The translations under genes were made by a program, and so were the position numbers. A stretch of 64,000 nucleotides of DNA from Acidobacteria bacterium Mor1 (lineage in GTDB: Bacteria > Acidobacteriota > Polarisedimenticolia > Polarisedimenticolales > Polarisedimenticolaceae), in NCBI GenBank assembly GCA_001664505.1, contig CP011806.1, forward strand, positions 1,579,528-1,643,527, given 5' to 3'. The notes beneath the pieces are model-generated. The model did no database searches. It saw only the letters and a list, made by a program, of their open reading frames with translations, and was not told the origin of the DNA. Positions within the stretch are counted from its first letter, which is position 1. Each line of letters begins with the position of its first letter. Below, in pieces: positions 1-9,454 of this stretch.

Positions 1-2622
1 GGATCAATCGTCTACCTCGGCGACGAATCCGGGATCTTCAACGTGCGGCGCCGCGCTGCCGACGGCACGACGACGGCGCTGACCGAGTTCGACCGCCACG
101 CGGTGCGTTTCCTCAGCCGTGCGGACAACGGCACGTTGTGCTTCGGATTCCACGGCGGCATCTACACCCTGGCCCCCGGCGGCAAGCCGCAGCAGGTCAA
201 CATCGAGATTCGCACCGACCCGGCAGGAGTCGCGCCACGGGACATTCGCCAGCAGGGAGGAGCCCGCGAGGTCGCGCTATCACCCAACGGCAAGGAGATC
301 GCGTTCATCGTGCGGGGAGAGGTGTTCGCCACCTCCCTCGAAACCGACGTGACCAAGCGAGTTACCGACACCCCCGAGCAGGAACGCTCCATCGACTGGA
401 GCCCCGACGGCCGCTCAATCGTCTACGCGTCGGAGCGGGACGGCAGCTGGAACCTCTACCGCACCAAGCTGGCCCGGGACGAGGAGAAGTATTTCTTCCG
501 CGCCACGGTGCTGGAGGAAGAACCGGTCCTGGTAAGCGATGCCGACACCTTCCAACCCCGCTACTCCCCGACCGGCGACCACATCGCCTACCTCGAGTCC
601 CGCACCACCTTGAAGGTACTCGACACGAAGAGCGGTGAAAGCGTGGTGGCGCTTGCCGGTGACCGCAACGTCTCCTACGCCGACGGCGATTTCGGCTACG
701 CCTGGGCCCCCGACGGCCGTTGGCTGCTGACCCAGTTCCTCTACCCCGGCTACTGGATCAGCGAGATCGGGCTGGTCTCCGCCGACGGCAAGGGAGAGGT
801 CAAGAACCTGACCGAGAGCGGCTACTTCGACGTCAGCCCCCGCTGGTCGCTCAAGGGCAAGGCGTTCACCTGGCTCTCCAACCGGGACGGCCTGCAGGGT
901 CACGCCAAGACCGGGCCCTCGGAGTACGACGTCTACGCGGCCTTCCTCGACCGTGAGGCCTGGGATCGCTTCCGCCTGACCGAAGAGGAATGGGAGCTGC
1001 TGCAGGAGGCCGAGAAAGAAGAGGAGAGCGAAGAGGGCGAAAGCGACGGGGAGATCGACGACAAGGACTCGAAGAAGAGCAAGAAGTCCAAGAAGAAAAA
1101 GGACGCCGAGAAGTCCGGCGAAGACAAGGACGAGAAGGACAAGAAGAAAGAGATCAAGCCGCTGAAGCTGGACCTCGACGACCTGCGGGAGCGCCGGGTT
1201 CGCCTGACCATCCACAGCTCGCGCCTCTCCGACGCCGCGATGACGCCCGACGGCGAGAAACTCCTGTATCTGACCCGTTTCGAACAGGGCTACAACCTGT
1301 GGGTCACCGAACTGCGCACCCGGGAAACGAAGATCCTGACGCCGCTCGGAAGCCGCGGCGGCGGCGGTATCATCCTCGACGAGAAGGGCAAGTTCGCCAT
1401 CGTCAACGCCGGCGGCGCGATCCACAAGATCGACATCGACTCGGGCAAGTCCAAGCGGGTTTCCTTCCGCGGCCTGATGGAGCTGGATCCCATCGCCGAG
1501 CGGCGGGCAATCTTTGCTCACGCCTGGCGTCAGGTGCGCGAGAAGTTCTACAAGCCGGACCTGCATGGCGCCGACTGGGACCGGCTGCGCGAGGAGTACG
1601 AGCCCTTCCTCGGGAGCATCACCCGGGACCGGGACTTCGCTGAACTGCTCGGCGAGATGCTCGGTGAACTGAACGCTTCCCACACCGGCGCCCGCTACCG
1701 CCCGATGGGAGGGGACGGAGACGCCACTGCGTCGCTGGGTGTGTTCTTCGATCGGGACTACAGCGGGTCCGGGCTACGCATTGCCGAGGTGATGCGCCAC
1801 AACCCGATCGCCAGCGGCGAGTCCAAGCTGGCGCCGGGCGTGATCCTGGAGAAGATCGACGGCGTGCCTGTCGGTGCGGGCATCCCGCTGGCTCCCCTGC
1901 TCAATCGCCGGGCCGGCGAGTACACGCTGCTCTCCCTGCGCTCAGGCGATGAGAGCTGGGAGGAACGGATCAAGCCGCTGAGCCGCGGCCGCGAGCGGGA
2001 GCTACTCTACCGCCGCTGGGTCGAATCCCGCCGCCAGGAAACCGAACGGCTCTCGGGAGGACGGGTCGGCTACGTCCACGTCCGCGGGATGAACGACAGC
2101 AGTTACCGCACGGTTCAGGAAGAAGTCCTGGGCCGCCTGGCGACCAAGGAGGCGGTGATCGTCGATACCCGTTTCAACGGCGGCGGCGACCTGGTGGACG
2201 ACCTGAGCATCTTCCTCAGCGGCAAGCAATACATGGACTTCGTGCACCCCGACGGCCGGGTCTTCGGCATGGAGCCGTCGCGGCGCTGGACCAAACCGTC
2301 GATCGTGATCGCAGGCGAGGGTAACTACTCCGACGCCCATTGTTTCCCCTGGGCCTACCGGGAACTGCAGATCGGCAAGATCGTGGGCATGCCGGTGCCC
2401 GGAACCTGCACCTTTGTCTGGTGGGAACGCCAGATCAACGGCAGCGTGGTCTTCGGCGTGCCCAACCTGGGCATCAAGGGTGAAGACGGCCGCTTTCTGG
2501 AGAACCTGCAGCTCGAACCGGACATCCGGGTGGAGAACGCCCCTGCCGACGTGCTCGCCGGAAAGGACGCCCAGCTCGAGCGGGCGGTCTCGGAGCTGCT
2601 GCAGGAACTCGGAGGCTCCTGA
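1..2622 (+). CDS. Tricorn-like S41 protease, 5' end missing
   Basis: The reading frame is open from base 1, so the gene enters from the left and the visible 873 residues are its C-terminal part. The visible order is WD40-like/TolB-type propeller blades (repeats such as LSPNGKEIAF, WSPDGRSIVYAS), a second propeller, a Tricorn C1 region, a PDZ-like stretch and an S41 peptidase domain. Tricorn catalytic elements are present: a Ser-His pair in NASHTG (Ser560, His561 counted from base 1) and the nucleophile in GNYSDAH (Ser777). Tricorn proteases degrade peptides, here probably in the periplasm or at the cell surface. A Lys/Glu-rich insertion (bases about 1000-1160) interrupts the propellers. The next gene starts 82 bases downstream on the same strand. 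The family call is firm; substrate and location are inferred. Confidence 0.9.
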   Translation, partial: GSIVYLGDESGIFNVRRRAADGTTTALTEFDRHAVRFLSRADNGTLCFGFHGGIYTLAPGGKPQQVNIEIRTDPAGVAPRDIRQQGGAREVALSPNGKEIAFIVRGEVFATSLETDVTKRVTDTPEQERSIDWSPDGRSIVYASERDGSWNLYRTKLARDEEKYFFRATVLEEEPVLVSDADTFQPRYSPTGDHIAYLESRTTLKVLDTKSGESVVALAGDRNVSYADGDFGYAWAPDGRWLLTQFLYPGYWISEIGLVSADGKGEVKNLTESGYFDVSPRWSLKGKAFTWLSNRDGLQGHAKTGPSEYDVYAAFLDREAWDRFRLTEEEWELLQEAEKEEESEEGESDGEIDDKDSKKSKKSKKKKDAEKSGEDKDEKDKKKEIKPLKLDLDDLRERRVRLTIHSSRLSDAAMTPDGEKLLYLTRFEQGYNLWVTELRTRETKILTPLGSRGGGGIILDEKGKFAIVNAGGAIHKIDIDSGKSKRVSFRGLMELDPIAERRAIFAHAWRQVREKFYKPDLHGADWDRLREEYEPFLGSITRDRDFAELLGEMLGELNASHTGARYRPMGGDGDATASLGVFFDRDYSGSGLRIAEVMRHNPIASGESKLAPGVILEKIDGVPVGAGIPLAPLLNRRAGEYTLLSLRSGDESWEERIKPLSRGRERELLYRRWVESRRQETERLSGGRVGYVHVRGMNDSSYRTVQEEVLGRLATKEAVIVDTRFNGGGDLVDDLSIFLSGKQYMDFVHPDGRVFGMEPSRRWTKPSIVIAGEGNYSDAHCFPWAYRELQIGKIVGMPVPGTCTFVWWERQINGSVVFGVPNLGIKGEDGRFLENLQLEPDIRVENAPADVLAGKDAQLERAVSELLQELGGS
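1000..1160 (+). repeat. Lys/Glu-rich low-complexity insert inside the Tricorn-like protease
   Basis: About 53 codons encode almost only Glu, Lys, Asp and Ser, first acidic (EKEEESEEGES) and then basic and mixed (SKKSKKSKKKKDAEK). The run is purine-rich on the plus strand and lies between two propeller segments. It is probably a flexible, surface-exposed charged loop. Confidence 0.7.
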
Positions 2623-2624
2623 AG

Positions 2625-2647
2625 CGTCGACAGCCGGCCTGTCGACG
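2625..2647. terminator. Short inverted repeat after the Tricorn gene
   Basis: CGTCGAC at 2625-2631 and GTCGACG at 2641-2647 form a 7-base-pair stem with a 9-base loop just after the stop codon. No T-run follows, so it may be a weak terminator, an mRNA-stabilising hairpin or nothing. Confidence 0.3.
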
Positions 2648-2704
2648 GCACTGAAACCGTCGGGCATCGTAGGGCGTTCCGGTTCGGTGAGGAGGAGGCA
2701 ACCG

Positions 2705-3934
2705 ATGTTCCGTACGAGCTGTCTGCTGTTGATCGTGATGACTGCCGGGATCCTGCCGGCGCAGGCTCAGGAGTCCGCGCCGGATCCCCTGACCCGGCTG
2801 ATCGAGTCCGGGCATCGAGGGCTGCGCTTCGGCGAGGCGGGCCCTCAAGGTCCCGGAGCCGAGTTCCTGGTGGAATCCGGCGCCGCTGCGCATTTCTTCC
2901 TGATCGGCGAGAGCCACGGCAACCCGGAGACGCCGGCGCTGTCCTCCTGGCTCGCCGGCCGGCTCAACGCCCACGGCTACCGGACACTGGCCGTCGAGAC
3001 CGGCCCGGTGGCAGCACAACGGATGAAACGCCTGGCCGCGGAGCCGCAGCCGATGGAGGCCTTCCAGCAGTTCCATCAGCGTTGGCCACTCTCCATCGCC
3101 TTCTTCTTCTGGAAGGAGGAGGTGCAGATGCTGCTCGAGGTGCGGGAACTGGGATGGGATGTCGTCGGGCTCGATCAGGAGTTCGTCGGCGCCGGGCGCT
3201 ACCTCCTCGATGAGCTCCACGGCCTGGTGCAGGCTCCCCAAGAGCGGGCTCAGGTCGAGAAGTGGCAACAGCAGGCCGCTGCCGGCATGCAGAAGTTCAT
3301 GGAAACCGGGGATACAGGCGCGGGGTTCCTCAACTCGATCGACACCGAGAGCCTCGACGGGTTTGCGGCGGCCCTACCCGCCGACGCGCGCCAGGCCCGC
3401 CGGATCGTCCAGGAACTCAGCGCATCGGCCACGGTCTACCAGCACTACCAGAACAAGCGCTACTACCTGAACAACTACGACCGCATCCAGCTGATGAAGC
3501 GGCATCTCGCCGAGTACATCGCCGAAGCGGGCGGCCTGGAATCCGCGCCGAAGATGCTGTTCAAATTCGGGTCGGCCCACATGGGACGGGGCTACAGCCC
3601 CTTCCACCAGCTTGACCTGGGTAACGCGGCGGCGGAGCTCGCCGTCGCCCGTCTCTCCGATTCCTTTCACCTGGACGTCACCGCGCTGGCCAGCGTGCGC
3701 AACGGCGAGGAACGGGATTGGACGGCGGAGAGCCCCTACCTGGCGCGCTTTGCCGCAGCGATGGGCGAGAACGCCTGGGGCGTGTTCGACCTGCGTCCGT
3801 TGCGCCCCTTCTTCGCCGCCGGGAAGAACCGGGAAGCCCACCCTGAACTGGCGGAGCTGGTGTACCGCTTTGACGCCCTGGCGGTGGCCCCGAAGTTTCA
3901 CGAAGTCGAGGCGATGATCCCGCTGCCGTTCTAA
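2705..3934 (+). CDS. Secreted EreA/ChaN-like (TIKI superfamily) protein
   Basis: This 409-residue protein starts at an ATG preceded by GAGGAGG; the frame is open further upstream, but without a ribosome site and overlapping the previous gene. It has a signal peptide (about residues 1-22, ending AQA). The motif LIGESHGNPET near residue 65, followed by AVETGP, resembles the conserved Glu-His region of erythromycin esterase-like and ChaN-like proteins, and GSAHMGRG near residue 285 fits the second conserved His. Members include hydrolases and haem-binding proteins, so the reaction cannot be assigned. The gene follows the Tricorn-like gene on the same strand and its stop overlaps the stop of valS on the other strand. 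Confidence 0.6.
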   Translation: MFRTSCLLLIVMTAGILPAQAQESAPDPLTRLIESGHRGLRFGEAGPQGPGAEFLVESGAAAHFFLIGESHGNPETPALSSWLAGRLNAHGYRTLAVETGPVAAQRMKRLAAEPQPMEAFQQFHQRWPLSIAFFFWKEEVQMLLEVRELGWDVVGLDQEFVGAGRYLLDELHGLVQAPQERAQVEKWQQQAAAGMQKFMETGDTGAGFLNSIDTESLDGFAAALPADARQARRIVQELSASATVYQHYQNKRYYLNNYDRIQLMKRHLAEYIAEAGGLESAPKMLFKFGSAHMGRGYSPFHQLDLGNAAAELAVARLSDSFHLDVTALASVRNGEERDWTAESPYLARFAAAMGENAWGVFDLRPLRPFFAAGKNREAHPELAELVYRFDALAVAPKFHEVEAMIPLPF

Positions 3935-6792
3935 CCCCGAGCGGCCTTGAGATCATCGATGGTCGTTTCGAGCTTGGTGATCTTCTCCCGCTCGGATTCG
4001 GCTGCCGCCTTGGCCTCGGCAACCTTCTCGGCCGGAGCCCGCTCGATGAAGTTGGCGTTGCCCAGCTTCTTTTCCATGGCGTCCAACAGCTTCCGCGACT
4101 TGTCCGCCGCCTTGCCCAGGCGCTCCAGCTCCTCGTCGAGATCGACGTACTTGCCGAGGTCGATGTAGAGCTCGAAGGCCTTGTCGAAGTGGGAGATCAT
4201 TCCCGGCGATCGCTCGTCGACGAACTCGATGGTGTCCAGCCGGGCCAGGAAGCAGAGCGGCTCCTGGGACTGCTCGATGATTTGCCGCGCCTCGTCGGCC
4301 AGCGGCTTGACCTGCACGGTGATCGAGAGGTTGTCCTTCACGTTGCTCGACGCCCGGAGCTGACGCACCGCGACCACCAGGCGCTGGAGGATGGCGAAGC
4401 GCTCCTGGATCGCGGCGTCGGGGGCGGCGCCGGTAGCCGGGAAGCGATCGAGAGCCAGCATCTCGCGGGGCTCGTCCCCCTCCCAGAGGCCCAGACCGCT
4501 CATCGCCGGACGCAGCCTCAGCCAGAGTTCCTCGGTGACGAAGGGCACCACCGGGTGCAGCATCCGCAGGGTGTCGGCCAACACCCGGCCCAGCACCTGT
4601 AGCGTTCCCCTACGCTCCGCCGCGTCGTCGGAGGCCAGCCGCGGCTTGCTCAGTTCCAACGCCCAGGAACAGAAGTCGTCCCAGACGAAGTGGTACAGCT
4701 CCGAGGCCATATGGCCGAAGTCGTAGCGATCCAGCCCCTTGCGGGTCTCGACCAGGGCGTGGTCCCGCCGCGCCATCAGCCAGCGATCCCGGTCGGTGGG
4801 TTCGGCAGGCGCGGCCTGTTCTCCGCGCTCGAGCTCTTCTTCGAGGGCGGTGATCACCCGGCCGGCACCGTTCCACAGCTTGGTGATGAAGTTGCGGCCT
4901 TCGGTGAAGCGGGCGAAGGAAAGCCGCACCCGCTCCCCTTCGGTGATCGAGTAGACCAGGGTCCAGCGCATGGCGTCGGCCCCCACCCCGGGGAATCCGT
5001 CGGGGAAGTTCTTCTCGATCCGCTTGAGCAGCTCCTTCATGTTGGTCGGCCGGGCTTCCATCACCGGCCGCTTGAGGTCCTCGACCGATGCGCCGTCGAT
5101 CACCGTCAGCGGGTCGATCCCGTTGCCCTTGGATTTGGACATGGTGATTCCGCGATCGTCGGTGACCGTCGAGTGCAGGTAGACGTCGTGGTACGGCAGC
5201 TTGTCCTCGAACAGGAGCCCGGCGAAGTTCATCCGCGCGACCCAGAAGAACAGGATGTCCTTGGCGGTCGAGAGCACCGACGTCGGGTAGTAGCGCTTGA
5301 AGTCGTCGGTCTGCTCGGGCCAGCCCAGGGTCGACAGCGGCCACAGCCACGAGGAGAACCAGGTATCGAGCACATCCGACTCCTGGTGCCAGGCGCCGGG
5401 CTCGGCGGCGACCCGCTCGGGGGTCTCCATCGCCACCAGCGTCTCGCCGGTCTCGCTGTGGTACCAGGCAGGGATCCGGTGCCCCCACCAGATCTGGCGG
5501 CTGATGCACCAATCACGAATGTTCGAGAGCCAGTGGACGTAGACCTTCTCGTGATGCTGGGGGTGGAAGCCGATTCCGGACTCGCCGGCCCCTCGCACCC
5601 ATTCGCCGTCGCGCAGCTCGTAGCCGCTGGCCTCCAGTGCCTTCCTGGCCAGGGGCTCCATCTTGACGAACCACTGATCCGACAGACGGAACTCGATCGG
5701 CACTTTGCTGCGGTAGCTCTTGCCCACCGCCATGCGGTGATCACGCACGTCCGCCAGGAGCCCTTTTTCCTCGAGCTCCTCCAGCGCCTTCTTGCGGGCG
5801 GCGTAGCGCTCGAGGCCGCGATAGCGCTCGGGCACCACGTCGTTCATCGTGGCGTCCTCGTGCATCACGTTGATGCCCTCGAGACCGGCACGCTGGCCGA
5901 CCTCGAAGTCGTTGGGGTCGTGAGCCGGAGTGATCTTCACGCAGCCGGTGCCCAGCTCCGGATCAGCGTGTTCATCGGTAATCACCGGGATGCGCCGTTC
6001 CTGAAGCGGCAGGATCAGCGTCTTGCCGACGAAGTCCTTGTAGCGCTCGTCGTCGGGATGGACCGCCACCGCCACGTCACCGAACAGGGTCTCCGGCCGG
6101 GTCGTGCTGACGGTGACGAACTTGGACGGATCCTCTTCCAGCGGGTAGCGGATGTCGTACATCTTGCCCGGCGCGTCTTCCTTCTCGACCTCGTCGTCGG
6201 AGAGCGCCGTACGATCGACGGGACACCAGTTGACGATCCGCTTACCCCGATAGATCAGCCCCTGCTCGTAGAGCGAGACGAAGGCGTGGCGCACCGCCAG
6301 ATTGAGCCCCTCGTCCATGGTGAAACGGGTGCGGGTCCAGTCGCAGGAGCAGCCGATTCGCTGGAGCTGCTTGAGGATCTCGTCGCCGTACTCGTGCTTC
6401 CATTCCCAGATACGCTTGACCGTCTCCTCCCGGCCGAGCTCCCGGTAGTCGATGCCCTGGGCGTCGAGCTGCTTCTTGACCACGGTCTGGGTCGCGATGC
6501 CGGCGTGGTCGGTGCCGGGCACCCACAGCGCGTCGAAGCCGTCCATCCGCTTGTAGCGGATCAGCACGTCCTGGATCGTGTTGTTCAGCGCATGGCCCAT
6601 GTGGAGCCGCCCGGTGACGTTCGGCGGCGGAATCACGATCACGTAGGGCTGGGCGTCCTTGCGCTCGGGATGCAGCAGCGCACCGTCGGCCCCGTAGGCC
6701 GGCTGGAAGGCGTGGGCGTCACGCCACCGCTGGTAGAGCCGGTCCTCGGCCTCTTTGTAGTCGAAGCGTTTGGGGAATGCGCGGTCGGACAC
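3931..6792 (-). CDS. valS: Valyl-tRNA synthetase
   Basis: This cytosolic class I synthetase charges tRNA-Val. The frame stays open to 7083, but the upstream residues do not resemble the family. The GTG at 6792 gives 953 residues, the usual bacterial length, and has GGGAG about 8 bases upstream. The HIGH motif is HMGH at residues 64-67 and the KMSKS motif is MSKSK at residues 551-555. An editing domain lies between them, followed by an anticodon-binding domain and a C-terminal coiled coil rich in Glu, Lys and Ala (about residues 885-950) typical of ValRS. It converges on the EreA-like gene, with overlapping stop codons. Long open frames on the plus strand across this gene are composition artefacts. 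Confidence 0.97.
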   Translation of the reverse strand: MSDRAFPKRFDYKEAEDRLYQRWRDAHAFQPAYGADGALLHPERKDAQPYVIVIPPPNVTGRLHMGHALNNTIQDVLIRYKRMDGFDALWVPGTDHAGIATQTVVKKQLDAQGIDYRELGREETVKRIWEWKHEYGDEILKQLQRIGCSCDWTRTRFTMDEGLNLAVRHAFVSLYEQGLIYRGKRIVNWCPVDRTALSDDEVEKEDAPGKMYDIRYPLEEDPSKFVTVSTTRPETLFGDVAVAVHPDDERYKDFVGKTLILPLQERRIPVITDEHADPELGTGCVKITPAHDPNDFEVGQRAGLEGINVMHEDATMNDVVPERYRGLERYAARKKALEELEEKGLLADVRDHRMAVGKSYRSKVPIEFRLSDQWFVKMEPLARKALEASGYELRDGEWVRGAGESGIGFHPQHHEKVYVHWLSNIRDWCISRQIWWGHRIPAWYHSETGETLVAMETPERVAAEPGAWHQESDVLDTWFSSWLWPLSTLGWPEQTDDFKRYYPTSVLSTAKDILFFWVARMNFAGLLFEDKLPYHDVYLHSTVTDDRGITMSKSKGNGIDPLTVIDGASVEDLKRPVMEARPTNMKELLKRIEKNFPDGFPGVGADAMRWTLVYSITEGERVRLSFARFTEGRNFITKLWNGAGRVITALEEELERGEQAAPAEPTDRDRWLMARRDHALVETRKGLDRYDFGHMASELYHFVWDDFCSWALELSKPRLASDDAAERRGTLQVLGRVLADTLRMLHPVVPFVTEELWLRLRPAMSGLGLWEGDEPREMLALDRFPATGAAPDAAIQERFAILQRLVVAVRQLRASSNVKDNLSITVQVKPLADEARQIIEQSQEPLCFLARLDTIEFVDERSPGMISHFDKAFELYIDLGKYVDLDEELERLGKAADKSRKLLDAMEKKLGNANFIERAPAEKVAEAKAAAESEREKITKLETTIDDLKAARG

Positions 6793-6922
6793 GATCGAAT
6801 CTCCCGGGGCGCCGCCGGCTCCGGCGGCGGCCGGTCCGCACGGGGCGCAAGATGCCGCAATGTACCAGTTCACCGGGCAAAGCCCAACGGCGCCGCCGGC
6901 CCCGCGAATGGAAGTCTCCGGA

Positions 6923-6928
6923 TATAAT
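6923..6928 (+). promoter_or_regulatory. -10 element TATAAT of a probable leaderless promoter
   Basis: A perfect TATAAT ends 7 positions before the ATG at 6935, so a normally placed start site falls on the A of the ATG. No Shine-Dalgarno sequence lies between (CGCGGG only) and no good -35 box is visible. Confidence 0.5.
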
Positions 6929-6934
6929 CGCGGG

Positions 6935-8338
6935 ATGACCAAGACGATGAAGACGATTTCGACCCTGCTGGCCGTCGCCTGCCTGTTGGCCACGGCCCCC
7001 CTCTTTGCCCAGACCGACGCCGAGCGGGAGGTGGCCGCCAGGCTGGCAGGCGGCGCCCTGATCGACGGTAAGGCCTGGGACAAACTGGCCTACCTGACCG
7101 ACCGCATCGGCCACCGGCTGAGCGGATCCGAGGGGCTGGCCAAGGCGGTGACCTGGACCGCCGAGGAGTTCAAGCGCGACGGAATTCCGAAGGTCTGGAC
7201 CGAAGAGGTGATGGTCCCCCACTGGGTCCGGGGCAAGGAAGCGGCCCGCATCGTCGCCCCGGTAGAGTGGGACCTGGCGCTGCTGGCCCTGGGCGGAAGC
7301 GTCGGCACCCCCGAGGGGGGCATCACCGCCGAGGTCATCGAGGTCGACAGCCTCGAGCAACTCAACGAGCGCAAGGATGAGGTCAAAGGCAAGATCGTGC
7401 TGTTCAACAAGGCGATCGAGGCCGGCTTCGACGCCAAGTACGGCTACGGCTCGGCGGTACCGATGCGGGTCGTCGGCCCCTCCCGGGCCGCGCGCCACGG
7501 CGCCGTGGGCATGCTGATCCGCTCCCTGGGCACCGCCGACTTCCGGCTGCCCCACACCGGCACCCTGCGCTACGAGGACGGGCTGCCCAAGATTCCCTCG
7601 GCCGCCATCGCATCCGAAGGTGCGGAGCTGATTCACCGACTGCTGGCCTCGGGAGACCCGGTCAAGGTCCACATGGAGCTCGGCGCCAAGACCCTGCCCG
7701 ATGCGCTGTCCCACAATGTGATCGCCGACATTCCCGGCCGGGAGAAGCCCGAAGAGATCGTGCTGATCGGCGGCCACCTCGACTCCTGGGATGTGGGCCA
7801 GGGCGCCCATGACGACGGCGCCGGCTGCGCCATCGTGATGGAGGTCATGCGGCTGATCCAGAAATCGGGAATGAAACCCCGGCGGACCATCCGCGCGGTG
7901 CTGTTCACCAACGAAGAGAACGGCCTGCGAGGCGGGCGCGACTACGAGAAACGCCACGGCCACGAGACCCACGTCGCCGCCATCGAGAGTGACAGCGGCG
8001 GCGCCGAGCCGGTCGGCTTCGGCGTGAGTGCCGGCGAGGGAGGCGTGGCGATGATCGAGGAGATCGCCTCGATGCTGGAGTTCATCGACGCCCACCGAGT
8101 CGCCTCCCGGGGCGGCGGCGCCGACATCTCTCCCCTGCGGGTCCACGGCGTGCCGCTGATGAACCTGCGCCAGCAGTCCTTCAACTACTTCGACTACCAC
8201 CACACCGAGGCGGACACCCTGGACAAGATCAACCGGCAGAATCTCAACAAGAACGTCGCCGCCCTGGCGGTGATGACCTGGCTGCTCGCCGAGCGGGAAG
8301 AGACCCTGCCGCGCAACGAGCCTCAAGAGGGCGATTGA
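6935..8338 (+). CDS. Secreted M28 family metallopeptidase
   Basis: This 467-residue exported dizinc aminopeptidase or carboxypeptidase has a signal peptide (about residues 1-23, ending LFAQ), an inserted PA-like region (about 110-260) and an M28 catalytic domain. Zinc ligands are visible in order: His281 in GGHLDSWD, Asp293/294 in HDDGAG, Glu327/328 in TNEENG, Asp353 in SDSGG and His422/423 in DYHHTEADT. These are a complete set, so the enzyme should be active on peptides in the periplasm or outside the cell. The chosen ATG is the first codon giving a signal peptide and follows a TATAAT closely enough to suggest a leaderless mRNA. It overlaps the next gene by four bases (TTGA), implying translational coupling. 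Confidence 0.92.
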   Translation: MTKTMKTISTLLAVACLLATAPLFAQTDAEREVAARLAGGALIDGKAWDKLAYLTDRIGHRLSGSEGLAKAVTWTAEEFKRDGIPKVWTEEVMVPHWVRGKEAARIVAPVEWDLALLALGGSVGTPEGGITAEVIEVDSLEQLNERKDEVKGKIVLFNKAIEAGFDAKYGYGSAVPMRVVGPSRAARHGAVGMLIRSLGTADFRLPHTGTLRYEDGLPKIPSAAIASEGAELIHRLLASGDPVKVHMELGAKTLPDALSHNVIADIPGREKPEEIVLIGGHLDSWDVGQGAHDDGAGCAIVMEVMRLIQKSGMKPRRTIRAVLFTNEENGLRGGRDYEKRHGHETHVAAIESDSGGAEPVGFGVSAGEGGVAMIEEIASMLEFIDAHRVASRGGGADISPLRVHGVPLMNLRQQSFNYFDYHHTEADTLDKINRQNLNKNVAALAVMTWLLAEREETLPRNEPQEGD

Positions 8339-9300
8339 CCCGAGAGCGGGCAAAGGGGGCGCCCTGGTGGCTGCGCCTGGTGCGCATCCCGGCGCTACTG
8401 GTGTGCGTGCTGACCGTGGCCGGGTTCCTGGGCCGCTACTGGTGGCGCTTCGACCTGGCCTCGCACTTCCGGGTGCAGTACGCGCTGGCGCTTGCCCCGG
8501 TGGTGCTGTTGATGCTGGCGACCAGGCGATGGCGCCATGCCGCGGGGTTCGGCCTCTTCCTGGCGGTCAACCTGGCGTTGATCGCGCCGCTCTTCTACTC
8601 CTACAGCCCGATCATGAAGGGTGGTACGCACCTCACGACGCTGGCGCTCAACGTGGAACATCCCAACGAGCGGAGCGACCTGGTGCTGGCCGAGCTGGCT
8701 CGCACCGAACCGGATATCGTTGTCCTTCAGGAGGTCGGCCGCCGCTGGCTCTCCGAGCTGACTCCGTTCCGCGAGCGATACGCCTACAAGGTAGAGCTAC
8801 CGCGCAGCGACTACTTCGGGATCGCGCTCTACAGCAAGTATCCGATCCTCGACCACCGGGAACTGCACTACGGGATCGTGCAGGTGCCCTCGATCGTGGC
8901 CCGTCTCGACGTCCAGGGACAGGCCCTGACGGTGGTCGGCACCCACCCGCTTCCGCCGGTCAGTGCCTTTCACTCCGAAGAACGGAATCTCCAGCTCCAG
9001 GGGCTCGCCGAGATTGTCGCCGACGTCGAGGGCCCGGTGCTGCTGCTGGGCGACCTCAACGCGACCCGCTGGTCCCACCACTTTCAGCGGCTGACCGAGG
9101 AGTCCGGATTGCGGGCGCCCCACGGCCGCTACCGGCCGACCTGGCCGGTGGGCAAACCCTGGTTCTGGATCCAGATCGATCACGGGCTGGTGCGGGGTCT
9201 CGCGGTGACCGGCTCCAGCACGGGTAGCGATGTGGGCTCGGACCACTACCCCCTGTATCTGGACGTCCACATCCCCGGAATGTCCCCGCGAACTCCGTAG
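8335..9300 (+). CDS. Membrane-anchored endonuclease/exonuclease/phosphatase (EEP) family protein
   Basis: The 321-residue product starts at TTG inside the stop of the M28 gene. Residues about 10-90 contain three hydrophobic segments, followed by an EEP (DNase I-like) domain facing the periplasm. Its motifs are LNVEHPNE near residue 103, the metal-binding VVLQEV, VVGTHPLPP, LLLGDLNATRW and the terminal GSDHYPL, all in family order. EEP proteins hydrolyse phosphodiester or phosphomonoester bonds in nucleic acids, lipids or sugar phosphates; the substrate cannot be told. Homologues with N-terminal helices are often annotated as endonucleases. Coupling to the M28 peptidase hints at a shared nutrient-scavenging role. 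Confidence 0.85.
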   Translation: MTRERAKGAPWWLRLVRIPALLVCVLTVAGFLGRYWWRFDLASHFRVQYALALAPVVLLMLATRRWRHAAGFGLFLAVNLALIAPLFYSYSPIMKGGTHLTTLALNVEHPNERSDLVLAELARTEPDIVVLQEVGRRWLSELTPFRERYAYKVELPRSDYFGIALYSKYPILDHRELHYGIVQVPSIVARLDVQGQALTVVGTHPLPPVSAFHSEERNLQLQGLAEIVADVEGPVLLLGDLNATRWSHHFQRLTEESGLRAPHGRYRPTWPVGKPWFWIQIDHGLVRGLAVTGSSTGSDVGSDHYPLYLDVHIPGMSPRTP

Positions 9301-9454
9301 CTTCCCCTCCGACCCCGTTCCGTGATTAAATCTCGCCTTTTGCAGGGCTTGGGTGCTGCCGTACTGCCGCACCCCGGGGGCCGCCGGGAGGCCGGGGCGA
9401 GGAAATCGCCGTAGGTTCGACCCGGCGGGGGGCCCGCGAACCGAGGAGAGTTGC

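Noticed and set aside
2414-2704. Upstream extension of the EreA/ChaN-like frame
   Set aside because: It overlaps the Tricorn-like gene and hides the signal peptide; ATG 2705 has GAGGAGG.
4690-6927. 745-codon open frame on the plus strand antisense to valS
   Set aside because: It mirrors the valS codon pattern in a high-GC gene; no domain, no ribosome site, low-complexity Gly/Val/Arg composition.
6793-7083. Upstream extension of the valS frame
   Set aside because: Extra residues lack family similarity and overlap the divergent M28 gene; GTG 6792 gives the normal length and a ribosome site.
9405-9440. tRNA-like T-loop (GGTTCGACCC)
   Set aside because: Flanking bases do not pair and no acceptor or anticodon arm is present. 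No tRNA was found elsewhere.
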